Positions 34,201-41,128 of a DNA stretch of 64,000 nt are shown here, piece after piece. The notes beneath the pieces are model-generated. The model did not search any database, was not told the DNA's origin, and was given only the letters and a program-made list of their open reading frames with translations. How positions within the stretch are numbered: the stretch's first letter is position 1; each line of letters starts with the position of its first letter. A program made the translations under genes and the position numbers. The DNA is taken from positions 50,595 through 114,594 of the IMG/VR virus record IMGVR_UViG_3300049259_000177; one strand, written 5' to 3'. Origin of the DNA: a virus.

Positions 34201-36729
34201 CGACGGCCCGTCGAGCGACGGCAGGTGGCTGCCCTGGTAGTCGGCGGCGTCCTGCGGCGAACCGGGGGCGACGGGCACGGCGCGCGTCGCGTCGCGCGCG
34301 TTCGCAACGAGGCGCTGCGTCACAGCATCATCCGGGTTCTGCTCGTCGAGCGAGTCGAGTGAGCCGGTGAGAGCGCCCTCGGCCTGAGCCTTGTCGTCCT
34401 CGTTGCCGTATGTCTGCGCGTCGGCGAAATCGCGCAGTGCGTCGGCAACCGCGACCCGGTAGGAGTCGTTCCCGTCACCCTCGAACTGCGCAGCAAGATC
34501 GTAGAGTCCGGCGGCGTCTTGCTCGGTCTGCGGCGGGGCGCCGCCGGGCGTTCCGCTATCGGTCGCCGGGACGACGCGAGTGTGGCGGGAGATAGCGCCC
34601 TGGTCGGTATTGACCGTGCCACCGCCGCCAGAGCCGCCGGTCGCACCGGTCGCACCGGTGATAGTGACGGTCTGGCCGTCTCGCGGGTGTCCGTCGTGCT
34701 GGATGGTGACACGCGCACCGACCGGATGGATACCCGCAATGGTCGGCGTGACCGCCTGGGGACCTCGTGCCACGTGCTCGGCCGCGAGCATGCGGGTGCG
34801 CTCATCCGGGGTCTTGTCGGGCTTGCGGGCGAGTCGCTGCGCCTCCGCCGTAGCCTCCCCGGGCGTCATGTCCGTGACGGCCTTGGGCTCGTGGCTATCC
34901 GTGACCCGTGGCCGGTCCTTCGCGGCCTTGAGAACGTCGATTGCCTGGCCGACTGTCGCGTCGTTCCACGCGCCCCGGTGGGCGTGCAGTTCGGCGGCGA
35001 GGTCCGGGTGGTTCGGCTTGACGACGTCGTCGACGAGGCCGGACAGATGGCCGGTCTGCTTCGACGTCGCCTGGCGGGTGCCAGCATGACGTGGGCCGTT
35101 GCGGATCGAGCGGTTGGCGTTGACGACGCGATGCGTCGCGTACTCGTGCGGATCATGGGTGATGCGTTGGTGCATGAGTGCGGCGCGCAGGTTCGCCTCG
35201 TTCGTGCCGATGAGGTCACGGCCCGCCTTGAGGACGGCGGCGCGGTTCGGGTGGTCGGCGGGTAACTGTCGATCGGTCATGGCGTGCGCGTCGTGCGCGG
35301 CGGCGAGCCGTCGCTCACGGACACCGACGTCGCTCGCAGCCCGGGCGATGTCGGCAGCGTGTTGGGCGTCGAGGGGCTGTGGAGCCTGTCCCACCGTCTG
35401 CCGCAGGTGCGCAATGTGGTCGGCGTGCGCCGCGCTCTCGGGCGGTGCGCCGACCGCGTGCGGGTGATGGCTGTCCGGCGCGGCTGGGTCGGTGTGTGAC
35501 GGCATCAGTGGGTGGTCGGGACGGCTTGCGACCCGCTTGCCAACCTTGCTGACGTCACCGTGCGGGGCGCCGCCGCCGCCTGCCTTCGTGACCGTGACGT
35601 CAGTGCGGCTGACCGTCTCGGTCTTGCCGTTGGCGTGCTCGATCTGCACGTGGTTGCGGTCGACGACGTTGAGGACCTTCGCGACGTCACCGGCCAGGGT
35701 GCGAACCTCGCCCCCTTTGGAGATGAACTTGCCGTGCCGGTCGCGGGGATGCTCGTCAGGCTTCCACTCGTACGACGCGGTGCCTACGCGCACCGTCGTG
35801 TAGCCGGTGTGCGTCAACTTCATCTCGATCGTCTTGCCTTCCCGCGACTGAGGCAGGAACTGGCCGGTGCGCTTCGAGCGCCAGTCCACTCGACAGCGGC
35901 AGTTGGCAGTTTCCCGGTACGGCGCACGCGGGTCTCCGGGGAAGCGCAGCAGGGCGCCGCCAACAGTGAACGGGGTACCGAGCGGCTGCTCCTGGCCGTC
36001 GGCTTTTGCGTGCGACGGCCGCACCTTCTCGTCGCGCCGCGAGCGCCAGCGGCGCAACACGTCGACCGACTGGTCGGCTTCCGCGATGTGGTCGGCGGCG
36101 GCCTGCCGGGCGCCTTCGACGGTCGCGGTAGCCGCCTGCACCGCGAGCCCCTTCGCCCACTCCTGCATCGCCGGATAGTGCGCGAGAACCGCCTCGCGGA
36201 TGGCGGGCATGTCGGCGCCGGACTGATCGAGAGAGTTGATGAGGTCGCCGAGCAACTGGATCTGCCGGGCGGCCGACTCGGCGATCAGCGCGAGAACCGT
36301 CTCGACGATCCCGGCGGTGATGAGCGCGAGCATCGAGGAGTCCGGCTCCTGGTCCTCGCCGGACAGCGCAACGTAGAGTGCGGCGGCGGCGGCGATCGCA
36401 GCCGGGGAGATCACCGGCTCGCTCGCCGACTGGGCGTCGTCAGGCGCGGCTTCCTCGTCGGTCGCCTTCGCGGCGTCCAGCGCCTTGGTGCCAACACGGG
36501 TGTCGTGCTCGTACTCGGGCACCCAGTGGCGGGTGCCCTTACGTTGCTGCGGGCTCTCGACGCGGGTTATGGTCCGGTCCACCCAGCGCGAGGCGAGATG
36601 GCTCAGCGCAGCAGCCAGTGCGGCTTCGAGGCGGTCGCGGTCCTTGTCGTCGGGAGTGTAGGTCTGCCAGGACTCGACGGCTTTGGTGCGGATGGGAACG
36701 ACGCGTAGTCCGATCGGTTGTGCGGTCAC
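28222..36729 (-). CDS. Giant MuF polyprotein with ADP-ribosyltransferase-like modules and HExxH protease
   Basis: 2835 residues, starting in an overlap with the portal stop. About 1-290 is a MuF head-morphogenesis domain (RRDEKVRPSHAKADGQ near 236, NCRC near 281). About 890-965 is ART-like (IYRAAPPG, GDWVTLSQTYAQQHA, NDINEFGF). About 990-1120 is a second ART-like block (NRGMVINVPP, GQAGRYWADAD, GLILVADEV). About 1150-1640 holds five SH3/KOW-like beta modules beginning AGDHVMLP, AGDTVMLP, AGQWARF, AGMYVTIP and VGDRIRIT. Long helical spacers follow. About 2340-2400 is a zincin with VHELGHHME. About 2715-2815 is an R-S-E type ART (LYRGMHFS, PLSSFSAD, TASEFVVLAG). MuF proteins are carried in the capsid, so the enzymes are probably injected effectors. 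Confidence 0.85.
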   Translation of the reverse strand: MTAQPIGLRVVPIRTKAVESWQTYTPDDKDRDRLEAALAAALSHLASRWVDRTITRVESPQQRKGTRHWVPEYEHDTRVGTKALDAAKATDEEAAPDDAQSASEPVISPAAIAAAAALYVALSGEDQEPDSSMLALITAGIVETVLALIAESAARQIQLLGDLINSLDQSGADMPAIREAVLAHYPAMQEWAKGLAVQAATATVEGARQAAADHIAEADQSVDVLRRWRSRRDEKVRPSHAKADGQEQPLGTPFTVGGALLRFPGDPRAPYRETANCRCRVDWRSKRTGQFLPQSREGKTIEMKLTHTGYTTVRVGTASYEWKPDEHPRDRHGKFISKGGEVRTLAGDVAKVLNVVDRNHVQIEHANGKTETVSRTDVTVTKAGGGGAPHGDVSKVGKRVASRPDHPLMPSHTDPAAPDSHHPHAVGAPPESAAHADHIAHLRQTVGQAPQPLDAQHAADIARAASDVGVRERRLAAAHDAHAMTDRQLPADHPNRAAVLKAGRDLIGTNEANLRAALMHQRITHDPHEYATHRVVNANRSIRNGPRHAGTRQATSKQTGHLSGLVDDVVKPNHPDLAAELHAHRGAWNDATVGQAIDVLKAAKDRPRVTDSHEPKAVTDMTPGEATAEAQRLARKPDKTPDERTRMLAAEHVARGPQAVTPTIAGIHPVGARVTIQHDGHPRDGQTVTITGATGATGGSGGGGTVNTDQGAISRHTRVVPATDSGTPGGAPPQTEQDAAGLYDLAAQFEGDGNDSYRVAVADALRDFADAQTYGNEDDKAQAEGALTGSLDSLDEQNPDDAVTQRLVANARDATRAVPVAPGSPQDAADYQGSHLPSLDGPSLDNLLATDSGGGMVTSADFYDNMHFHKYGDPEMGYDDESEAAIRAARGNPEALVTIYRAAPPGVTHINPGDWVTLSQTYAQQHAINDDNPANDWPVYSTRVRAGDIRWDGNDINEFGFGGPQSVPASTPAPQTDVPGTPTNVLPDRYPPGTLNRGMVINVPPEYARRMLNGDITADEIVHGILGGQAGRYWADADTHNPEDSADSFAYTDENLAHEDSLGEDSRLDELGSQAGLILVADEVAPDNHVEPQHIFDDYGVLQDGTTLSLQTLYYSPDGGDNWHTLDASGLSVVSEPGDDAPVMSAPPADVAIRDLKAGDHVMLPGPQGDVAAHVDAVGRDDDEPDMIRVDYTHPDGTKDSLYADPTMLVTPAEIDRRPNPQPSPGPRQPGTVGELQAGDTVMLPLGQPTPVTIANAEPYGENGDIVNLTYRRQGAAEEETMPFGTAIEVQPFTPAPPGPQPTGRVALRTYQRRMIHGYELHKTHADPQVRNAAHKLLNYQSLNRNEAQAMAAALRDEAQRSGTRRAGALNRAALSFDALDNHLLHGGGQGTRAHDVQAGQWARFGDVYGKVTETTRSQGGRIVNFAVTDAAGRAHNVSVMRGTNLAVDAGPAEDPTVQPDPVEGDPTADDSKSQLGTISQISAGMYVTIPGSEATAKALGVDPSSLDVTGKVVRVRRSRNVGAIRGAIEVHVETADGIRADNYVGGRSVWIHPQPPDPKPIVDEKPDKSQGEKAINHNEIQVGDRIRITNSTTGQEFVGTVHNVSPTEGFDEGTGKSIAGTEIGLQEDGQRAWYTHTVYDGDVKPVLLSREPGAAEALEQQRQDGETHRSANIMAMAIARALNDQRAAMLTDISLAQGNGRGWILDAVFDAQHRDRRTAVNGYGYAVNDLNSELTPRSINLDSATRRAIANSLGDRSKSIVSEALTRQYDVIRNALADAKPLDGEADHQMVGRVMEQIRSNPPTVDYTEAMLPLARAKTALKSANVGTFTYVPTDEERAAAEQRVRNALLSARREALEKFKTHLDSDLGKSGGALPTLANKWDGVPLARLVQQGDFQPSPRWAAAVIAGQSFGQDAGRTASLRKNADTMVREAYRNALTDSLAEMRSKTTVAGTNSPLYSESLGALFDRMATGPDSRAQDIIDGRAQQLTNEAADHLAGGGDRIDANKPDEALPEPGGDWKDRVAAWQAMLPSDPDKFGQREMQVSTLGDFTLADLEAGKTPEIITENQHVADRAADDGPGETAMRHLHALRQVGAAMQEEYGRRLAEALPDMGGNPERYIEGLDQQSDAAYKSMTQLDRDARDVRKQVAQPFLDRAWDEGRGSEISGAPDERNLRNRVSLLRHFIDQSSRTGADSRDDVAEYQRLTAISNEMRDALVAAEEPGGALEGLNRRREAQREMWMTTRGQREEAKVRIREARANAARDVLREIRPVGTPPGGGMAYSTGERAQSVKALRWAEQWYPSDWLTAERARSLGAFKVRGTARGHYAVATREIAISGGSPDEKNKVAVHELGHHMERVVPGLVAAEDAFLWSRTSTGAVGARSRETVSRIYSGPKEVGRKDKFKSHYTGKDYGRGDAHEVFTTGIESLFGGSDYLDEDMRNFMFGTLASLGRDSNPPSKSRGVAGARTVTGQYGEVRITSDLGGSFAVTGGGAATPLAAAPGPNRPGATPGSVEPAVAVPVDYIGMGAPLDPSVQALLSSGLGTAAHPADLNLSPDGEQARTQAKTEVYAAIAARMVTVPDASLLGQDTVASLSGSRWSSETADDGTVEFFSDAAGEFEPGDETVRTALRRDAVSRLVQRWSMTSNDSDADALALQEIAVDEFGLPGAAPWTLGADVRTRVDAIKAEREAVLRTFLRAQYEETQARLAAAGITQVTLYRGMHFSDPADVPEEDFPPAPVWATHGTTTSIDMRPLSSFSADRGAAQQFADTSEGVGVVLAGTVPATRILSMPRSGMGDLTASEFVVLAGPGEWRVSAWNQSGDERTPRLRVAA

Positions 36730-38246
36730 GCGCCGCCTCCGCGCAGGATCTTGAATCGGAAGCCGCCGACACGCGGCGGCGGGGTCGTGTCGCCGCCGCC
36801 GTCGGTGCCGGTCGCGGCCAAGGCGCCGCTTTCGTGCGCGGCTCGTACGACATCAACCGCTCCGCGACGGCCAGCCGGAGCGCCGGGACGCGGCGCCGGG
36901 GAAGGTGCGTCGCCTCCCGGCGCTGCGGCCGGGTCTTGGTGACCGGCGGGAACGGCGCCAGCCGGTTGTGTCGGTAGGTCTTTCTTGAGCGCCTCGACAT
37001 CTTCCTGCTTCGCGGCGATCGGTGTCGACCCGGCCGGGCGCCACAACGCCCGGGTCTCGGCGGTCTCCTCCATCTCGTCGGCGTGACCCGCTATCTTCGC
37101 GTAGGAGTAGATGGAGCGCAGTCCGGCCGCGACTTCGCCGCGAGCCTCTTCGCGACGTGACCGTTCGGGGATCTGCAACGCCTGGACTTCGCTCGTGTCC
37201 AGGAAGCCGACGAGGTCGTCGTCGCTGTCTTCGTCCCAGCCAGATACGACGATGCGGTTGTGTCGCGACACCGGACCGGTCCAGGCGTTGTACTCCTCCT
37301 GTTCTGCGTTGGCGAAGGTGCGCTCGCTGGCGTTGAACAGTGACTCGCCGAGCATGAAGCCCGCGAGGATCTCCAACTTCGCATTCTTCGATGTCGCGCC
37401 GTACTGCATGTCGCGCGGAGTTGCCGCCAAGTCGATGTACTTCAACTCACCCTGGATGACCGACAACTTCCCCGCTTCGACCGGGCCCCGACCGAACCGG
37501 GCCTCGATCCGGTCCATCTCCTCGTCTTCGATGTCACCGTTGACACCGAGGACGCCGCCGGGGCGTCCGTCGTTGCGCATGAACGACACGTTGTAGAGGC
37601 GGGAGAAGTAGTCGAGTTCGATCGACATGCCGATCGACTCAAGCGGGGTGACACCCGCGTACGGGTCGATCGGGTGTGGCTCACGGAACCACCGGACGTT
37701 CTCCGGCGGGATCTCGCGCGGCTTGCCGCCCGAGCGCGGCCACACAGCGAAGCACTTGACGAGGTCCTTGCCGCTGCCGGGGATCGGGCGGGTGCGTCCG
37801 GGTGGCAGCAGGTCGGCGCGGATGACGGCGCCGCTGCGCGCCTTGGTCACCTCGACGAACGCGCCGCGCTTGGACAGGAGGATCTGCGCGGACAGCCGCT
37901 TGCGGAACTGGTAGCCCGTCTCCAACGGATTCGCCCGCTTGTTGAGCACGTGGTAGAGCGGATGGTCCTCGACGACACCGGTCTTGTTGCGTAGCCTGAA
38001 GTCCAGCCGCGCCGAGTTGCCTGCGATCCACTCGACGGAGTTGAAGACCCACACGACGCGCTCGTAGCCTTCGGCCATCGCGCGCTCGATCGGCCACGGC
38101 CGCGACCGGCCCTGGTAGTCAATACCCGCAGCGGCCAGGGTGGCGTAATAGTCGCCGAGCACCACTTTGCGCTCACTGCGCGAGTCGACGAGCGCCGGGT
38201 GCGGCTTGGTCTCTCCGCTGCGGAGGCTGGGCAGGAACCGGGCCAC
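36726..38246 (-). CDS. Portal protein (HK97 family)
   Basis: 506 residues from a GTG with AGGAG nine bases upstream; the stop overlaps the MuF start. Features of the phage portal family: VVWVFNSVEWIAGNSARLDF near 65-85, PLYHVLNKRANPLETGYQF, VTPLESIGMSIELD (crown/stem), SFMRNDGRPGGVLGVNG, and ILAGFMLGESLFNASERTFA. The C-terminal 90 residues are Pro/Ala/Gly-rich and end in a basic patch. It forms the dodecameric DNA gate; order terminase, portal, MuF is standard. Confidence 0.95.
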   Translation of the reverse strand: MARFLPSLRSGETKPHPALVDSRSERKVVLGDYYATLAAAGIDYQGRSRPWPIERAMAEGYERVVWVFNSVEWIAGNSARLDFRLRNKTGVVEDHPLYHVLNKRANPLETGYQFRKRLSAQILLSKRGAFVEVTKARSGAVIRADLLPPGRTRPIPGSGKDLVKCFAVWPRSGGKPREIPPENVRWFREPHPIDPYAGVTPLESIGMSIELDYFSRLYNVSFMRNDGRPGGVLGVNGDIEDEEMDRIEARFGRGPVEAGKLSVIQGELKYIDLAATPRDMQYGATSKNAKLEILAGFMLGESLFNASERTFANAEQEEYNAWTGPVSRHNRIVVSGWDEDSDDDLVGFLDTSEVQALQIPERSRREEARGEVAAGLRSIYSYAKIAGHADEMEETAETRALWRPAGSTPIAAKQEDVEALKKDLPTQPAGAVPAGHQDPAAAPGGDAPSPAPRPGAPAGRRGAVDVVRAAHESGALAATGTDGGGDTTPPPRVGGFRFKILRGGGA

Positions 38247-38259
38247 TAGGCGGCGCTCC

Positions 38260-38463
38260 TCAGCGGTCGGTGCCGAGGTAGACGCCGAGCGCGGCGCCGA
38301 GCGCTGCGATCGCGCCGTACCCGGCGAGCGGCGCTGCGATGAACAGCACCGTCAGGACACCGCCGACACCTGCGACGATCAGCACGCTCGCGAGCAGGTC
38401 GCGGACCTGGCGCGCAGTCAGCAAGGGTGCGCGCGTCTCGCGCCGATCCGCAGAGGGGGCCAC
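38260..38463 (-). CDS. Small two-helix membrane protein, probably from a leaderless mRNA
   Basis: 67 residues: basic N-terminus, then two hydrophobic stretches (LASVLIVAGVGGVLTVLFIA and AGYGAIAALGAALGVYLG). There is no Shine-Dalgarno. The -10 TAGCCT of a type L promoter ends six bases before the GTG, so the mRNA probably begins at the start codon. Its place between terminase and portal is unusual; it could be a holin-like or membrane-anchoring protein. Confidence 0.65.
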   Translation of the reverse strand: MAPSADRRETRAPLLTARQVRDLLASVLIVAGVGGVLTVLFIAAPLAGYGAIAALGAALGVYLGTDR

Positions 38464-38469
38464 GCAGGC

Positions 38470-38505
38470 AGGCTAGGTGCTCGAAGGGGTTTGCGTCGCG
38501 TGCTA
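38470..38505 (-). promoter_or_regulatory. Type L promoter, leaderless (membrane protein, portal)
   Basis: -35 GCGACG at 38494-38499, an 18-base spacer, and -10 TAGCCT at 38470-38475, then six bases to GTG 38463. It would also serve the portal and MuF genes downstream. Confidence 0.6.
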
Positions 38506-38796
38506 GCCGGACGCCGCCCCGACGAGGGTCTCTTCCTCCTCCGCCTCGCCTCGTTTCTTGCGTTCCCCGACGGGCCCACCGTGGAGGCATTGAGTCTGGA
38601 CACACGGCTCGTCCACCACCTCCGGGTACGGGCGCCGACAGCGTTGACACATGACTTCGAGCACCTCCACCTTGGCGGTCTCGACCATGCGCACAGAGCC
38701 GCGCCGTTCAGCGTGTTTGGCTTGCCGGGCATCGAGAGGAAGATAGGCCGCGCCGACCCACAAGTGCGTCTCGTGGACGATCGGAGCCTCGGGCAC
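38503..38796 (-). CDS. Zinc-ribbon-like protein between terminase and portal
   Basis: 97 residues from the GTG at 38796 (AGAGGA upstream); the frame is open to 38892, so the start is uncertain. Contains HLWVGAAYLPLDARQAKHAE, then VMCQRCRRPYPEVVDEPCV and QCLHGGPVGERKKR, giving a four-cysteine zinc-binding pattern and a GGP-GERKKR tail that I recall from other actinophage genomes. Function unknown. Confidence 0.65.
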   Translation of the reverse strand: MPEAPIVHETHLWVGAAYLPLDARQAKHAERRGSVRMVETAKVEVLEVMCQRCRRPYPEVVDEPCVQTQCLHGGPVGERKKRGEAEEEETLVGAASG

Positions 38797-38952
38797 GCGG
38801 CGGGTCCTCTCTGGATGCTGCTCTGCACGACCCGAGGAAGGTGTGGCGCGCCCCGTGTCCCGTGTAGCGTTGCGCCGGGTTTGACCGGACACGTGTATCC
38901 GACAAACCGTGTCGTCCTCAAGTCCGGCATGTCGACCTGTGGTTCGACTGGC

Positions 38953-40701
38953 CTACACGATGAGCCGCGCTTTCTTCCGCTTCGGCTTGATGATCGGCTC
39001 GTACAGCGACAGCAGGAGAGCCTCTGCGCGGTCCGGCGAGGGCAATCCGCGCGTCCTCATCGACGACTTCGCCTCTATAACGGTCAGGCCACCGGAGTTG
39101 GTGCCCATCATGGGCGCCGACAACTGCGCCTGCGTGCGCCGGTCGATGCGCAGCCGCAGCATGCCGGGCTCACCTGGGCCGGTCGGCGTGAGCAGCGAAC
39201 GCCCAGCGAGCCACAGTTCGTCGCGCTTGCGAGCCGGGCGTAGTGTCTCGGCGTCTGGCTCGCGATGGGTGCTCTCACGGACGTCAACGCCGACGATCTT
39301 TGCCGTGTGCAGACCTTCGCTCCCCCACGCGGTGAGGGTGCCGACAACACCCCAGCCGAGGCCAATGACGTCGACCTTGACGTGGATGCGCGACGTCGTG
39401 CCGAGCGCTGCGGCGAGCGCCTCCGCTTCCTTGATCTCGCGCAGCACTTCTCCGGACACGTCGAGGTGGTTGGCATTTGCCGCGCCGGAGGCGATGTGCC
39501 GGATGGTGCACAGATTGCCGACGCTGCGCGACACGACGAACTCGTCGCCGCCGTCGGCAGCAACGTCGACACCGAGGCGTATCCATGCACCGCGCTTGAC
39601 GTGCCACTCCTCCTGTTCGGTGGACAGATCCAGGTCACACAGCCGCACATACTCGTCGAAGTCGTCGTCACCATCTTCAGGCTCCGGCGCTTCAATGCCG
39701 AGGTCGACCCACGTCGACGGGATCGCGCGACGCGGTCCGCCTTTCGGAAACTTTGCGTGCACCTTCGCTGTGACGTACGGCGCATCATCGCCGTGTTCGG
39801 CGATCGTCTCGTCCACCCACTCCTGATCGACAAGGTGTGCGGCGAGTGAGTGCTCTGGCACTTCCGGCGGGCACGAGCGGCAGCGCAGCACCGCTTCGCC
39901 GGACAACTGCGGACTGTCGTACGCGGAGATCGGAATGGTGCACACGTCGTCGGACAGGCACAGCCCCTCGAACCATGAGCCCTCGTCGTCGGTCGGCGGG
40001 TTACCGATCGCAAGCAGGCGTGTCTCCTCGCCGGTGAGTAGGCCGCGCATCGCGCCACCGATGACACGCCCGATACCACCGGCTTCGTCGATAACGATGA
40101 ACAACTTGGGTGCGTGGATACCTTGCACGGCGGACTCGTCGTGCGGCGGTGCGGAGAAACCGTAGGCGACGTCGACCATGACACCGTCGTTGTTGGGCGC
40201 CGCCCACTGCGTCTGATCGACCTGCCCGGGCAGCCCGGCGCGCTTGTGGATAGCGCGTATGTGCGGCCACAACTGGCGCCGTACCTGCCGGAACCGTGTC
40301 GCGGTCGTAACTGTCAACGATGTGCCGACGGGGAACACGGAGCCCCGCCACACAACCCCTCGTGCCGCGATATGGGTTTTCCCCGTACCGAAAGCAGAGG
40401 GTACGGCGACACGGCGGTTGTGTGGGATCGCGTTGAGCACGTCACGCTGCTTCGACCACGTCGTCTCTTGCAACACGTCTTCCACGAAGCCCGACGGGTC
40501 GTCTTGGTACAGGCAGTACGGCGTGCCGCCTTCCTTCGCGGCGACGGTGAGCACTTCAACGAGATCGCGCGGGGTTAGCCCGCGCAGGCCGCCGCGCCGA
40601 ATCTCCGGCGGTACTGCCATGAGATCGCTGAACAGTCGCTTCGCTTCGCGGCTACTGACCCGACTGGGTGTGCGCGCCGCCTCGGTGACAGCAGACGTCA
40701 C
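38953..40701 (-). CDS. Terminase large subunit
   Basis: 582 residues if begun at the GTG at 40701, which overlaps the stop of the 53-aa gene (GTGA). ATPase half: Walker A VPSAFGTGKTH near residue 105, WRGSVFPVGTSLTVTTATRF, and Walker B LFIVIDEAGG near 204. Nuclease half: IRLGVDVAADGGDEFVV near 377 and HVKVDVIGLGWGVVG. The protein pumps and cuts DNA at the portal. No small terminase was recognised nearby. The C-terminus is basic (KPKRKKARLIV). Confidence 0.9.
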   Translation of the reverse strand: MTSAVTEAARTPSRVSSREAKRLFSDLMAVPPEIRRGGLRGLTPRDLVEVLTVAAKEGGTPYCLYQDDPSGFVEDVLQETTWSKQRDVLNAIPHNRRVAVPSAFGTGKTHIAARGVVWRGSVFPVGTSLTVTTATRFRQVRRQLWPHIRAIHKRAGLPGQVDQTQWAAPNNDGVMVDVAYGFSAPPHDESAVQGIHAPKLFIVIDEAGGIGRVIGGAMRGLLTGEETRLLAIGNPPTDDEGSWFEGLCLSDDVCTIPISAYDSPQLSGEAVLRCRSCPPEVPEHSLAAHLVDQEWVDETIAEHGDDAPYVTAKVHAKFPKGGPRRAIPSTWVDLGIEAPEPEDGDDDFDEYVRLCDLDLSTEQEEWHVKRGAWIRLGVDVAADGGDEFVVSRSVGNLCTIRHIASGAANANHLDVSGEVLREIKEAEALAAALGTTSRIHVKVDVIGLGWGVVGTLTAWGSEGLHTAKIVGVDVRESTHREPDAETLRPARKRDELWLAGRSLLTPTGPGEPGMLRLRIDRRTQAQLSAPMMGTNSGGLTVIEAKSSMRTRGLPSPDRAEALLLSLYEPIIKPKRKKARLIV

Positions 40702-40859
40702 CGGGCACTGCATCCTTTCGTCACGTGAATGACCATGCCCGCCTTCGCATCGGTTCGATCGCAGACCTCTTCGCCGCTCGCCAGCACTGCGATCCGTACC
40801 CGCAGTCGCACCGGCTTGCCACATCCGGGGCATACGACACTAACGGCCGTCAGCCTCAC
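40698..40859 (-). CDS. 53-aa zinc-ribbon protein coupled to terminase
   Basis: GTG at 40859 overlaps the stop of the 75-aa gene; its own stop overlaps the terminase GTG, so three genes form a coupled chain. Contains VVCPGCGKPVRLRVRIAVLA and two further cysteines (EVCD, KGCSAR), a compact zinc-ribbon pattern. Its size and place beside the large terminase make a small-terminase or packaging-accessory role possible, but it is shorter than typical small terminases. Confidence 0.65.
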   Translation of the reverse strand: MRLTAVSVVCPGCGKPVRLRVRIAVLASGEEVCDRTDAKAGMVIHVTKGCSAR

Positions 40860-41083
40860 GGGAAGCACACCGAGCAGCCGGGGACCGCGTCGTCGGCTGC
40901 AACGAGCGCGCCCGCTGGGGCTCCGCAGGCAAGGCTGCCGTCGTCGAGGCGCCGGTGCGCCTGATCGTCGAGCAGGTGGGCGAGCCAGCGGGTGCGGGGA
41001 TGGATGAGGCGCAGATCCTCCCGGCGCGCGAGGCGGTCCGCCCGGCGCTGGCGGGCGATGTCGAGCGGGGCGACGGCCTCCAC
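40856..41083 (-). CDS. Unknown 75-aa protein, probably leaderless
   Basis: GTG at 41083, six bases after a -10-like GAACCT of a type L promoter. The N-terminal half is a basic helix (IARQRRADRLARREDLRLIH), and the C-terminus ends with cysteines (ACGAPAGALV, PGCSVCF). It is the first gene of the packaging operon. Basic helical start could suit DNA binding. Family not recognised. Confidence 0.6.
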   Translation of the reverse strand: MEAVAPLDIARQRRADRLARREDLRLIHPRTRWLAHLLDDQAHRRLDDGSLACGAPAGALVAADDAVPGCSVCFP

Positions 41084-41089
41084 GCGGCT

Positions 41090-41125
41090 AGGTTCGCCTC
41101 CGGCAGCCCTTAGTGTCGCGTCGAG
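41090..41125 (-). promoter_or_regulatory. Type L promoter of the packaging operon (leaderless type)
   Basis: -35 GCGACA at 41114-41119 in CTCGACGCGACACTAAG, an 18-base spacer, and -10-like GAACCT at 41090-41095, then six bases to GTG 41083. It begins just beyond the dnaB stop and marks the switch from replication to virion genes. Confidence 0.55.
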
Positions 41126-41128
41126 CCC

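Noticed and set aside
38800-38952. cos site next to the terminase
   Set aside because: A near-palindrome (GGACACGTGTATCC) lies near 38887, but nothing else supports a cohesive end.
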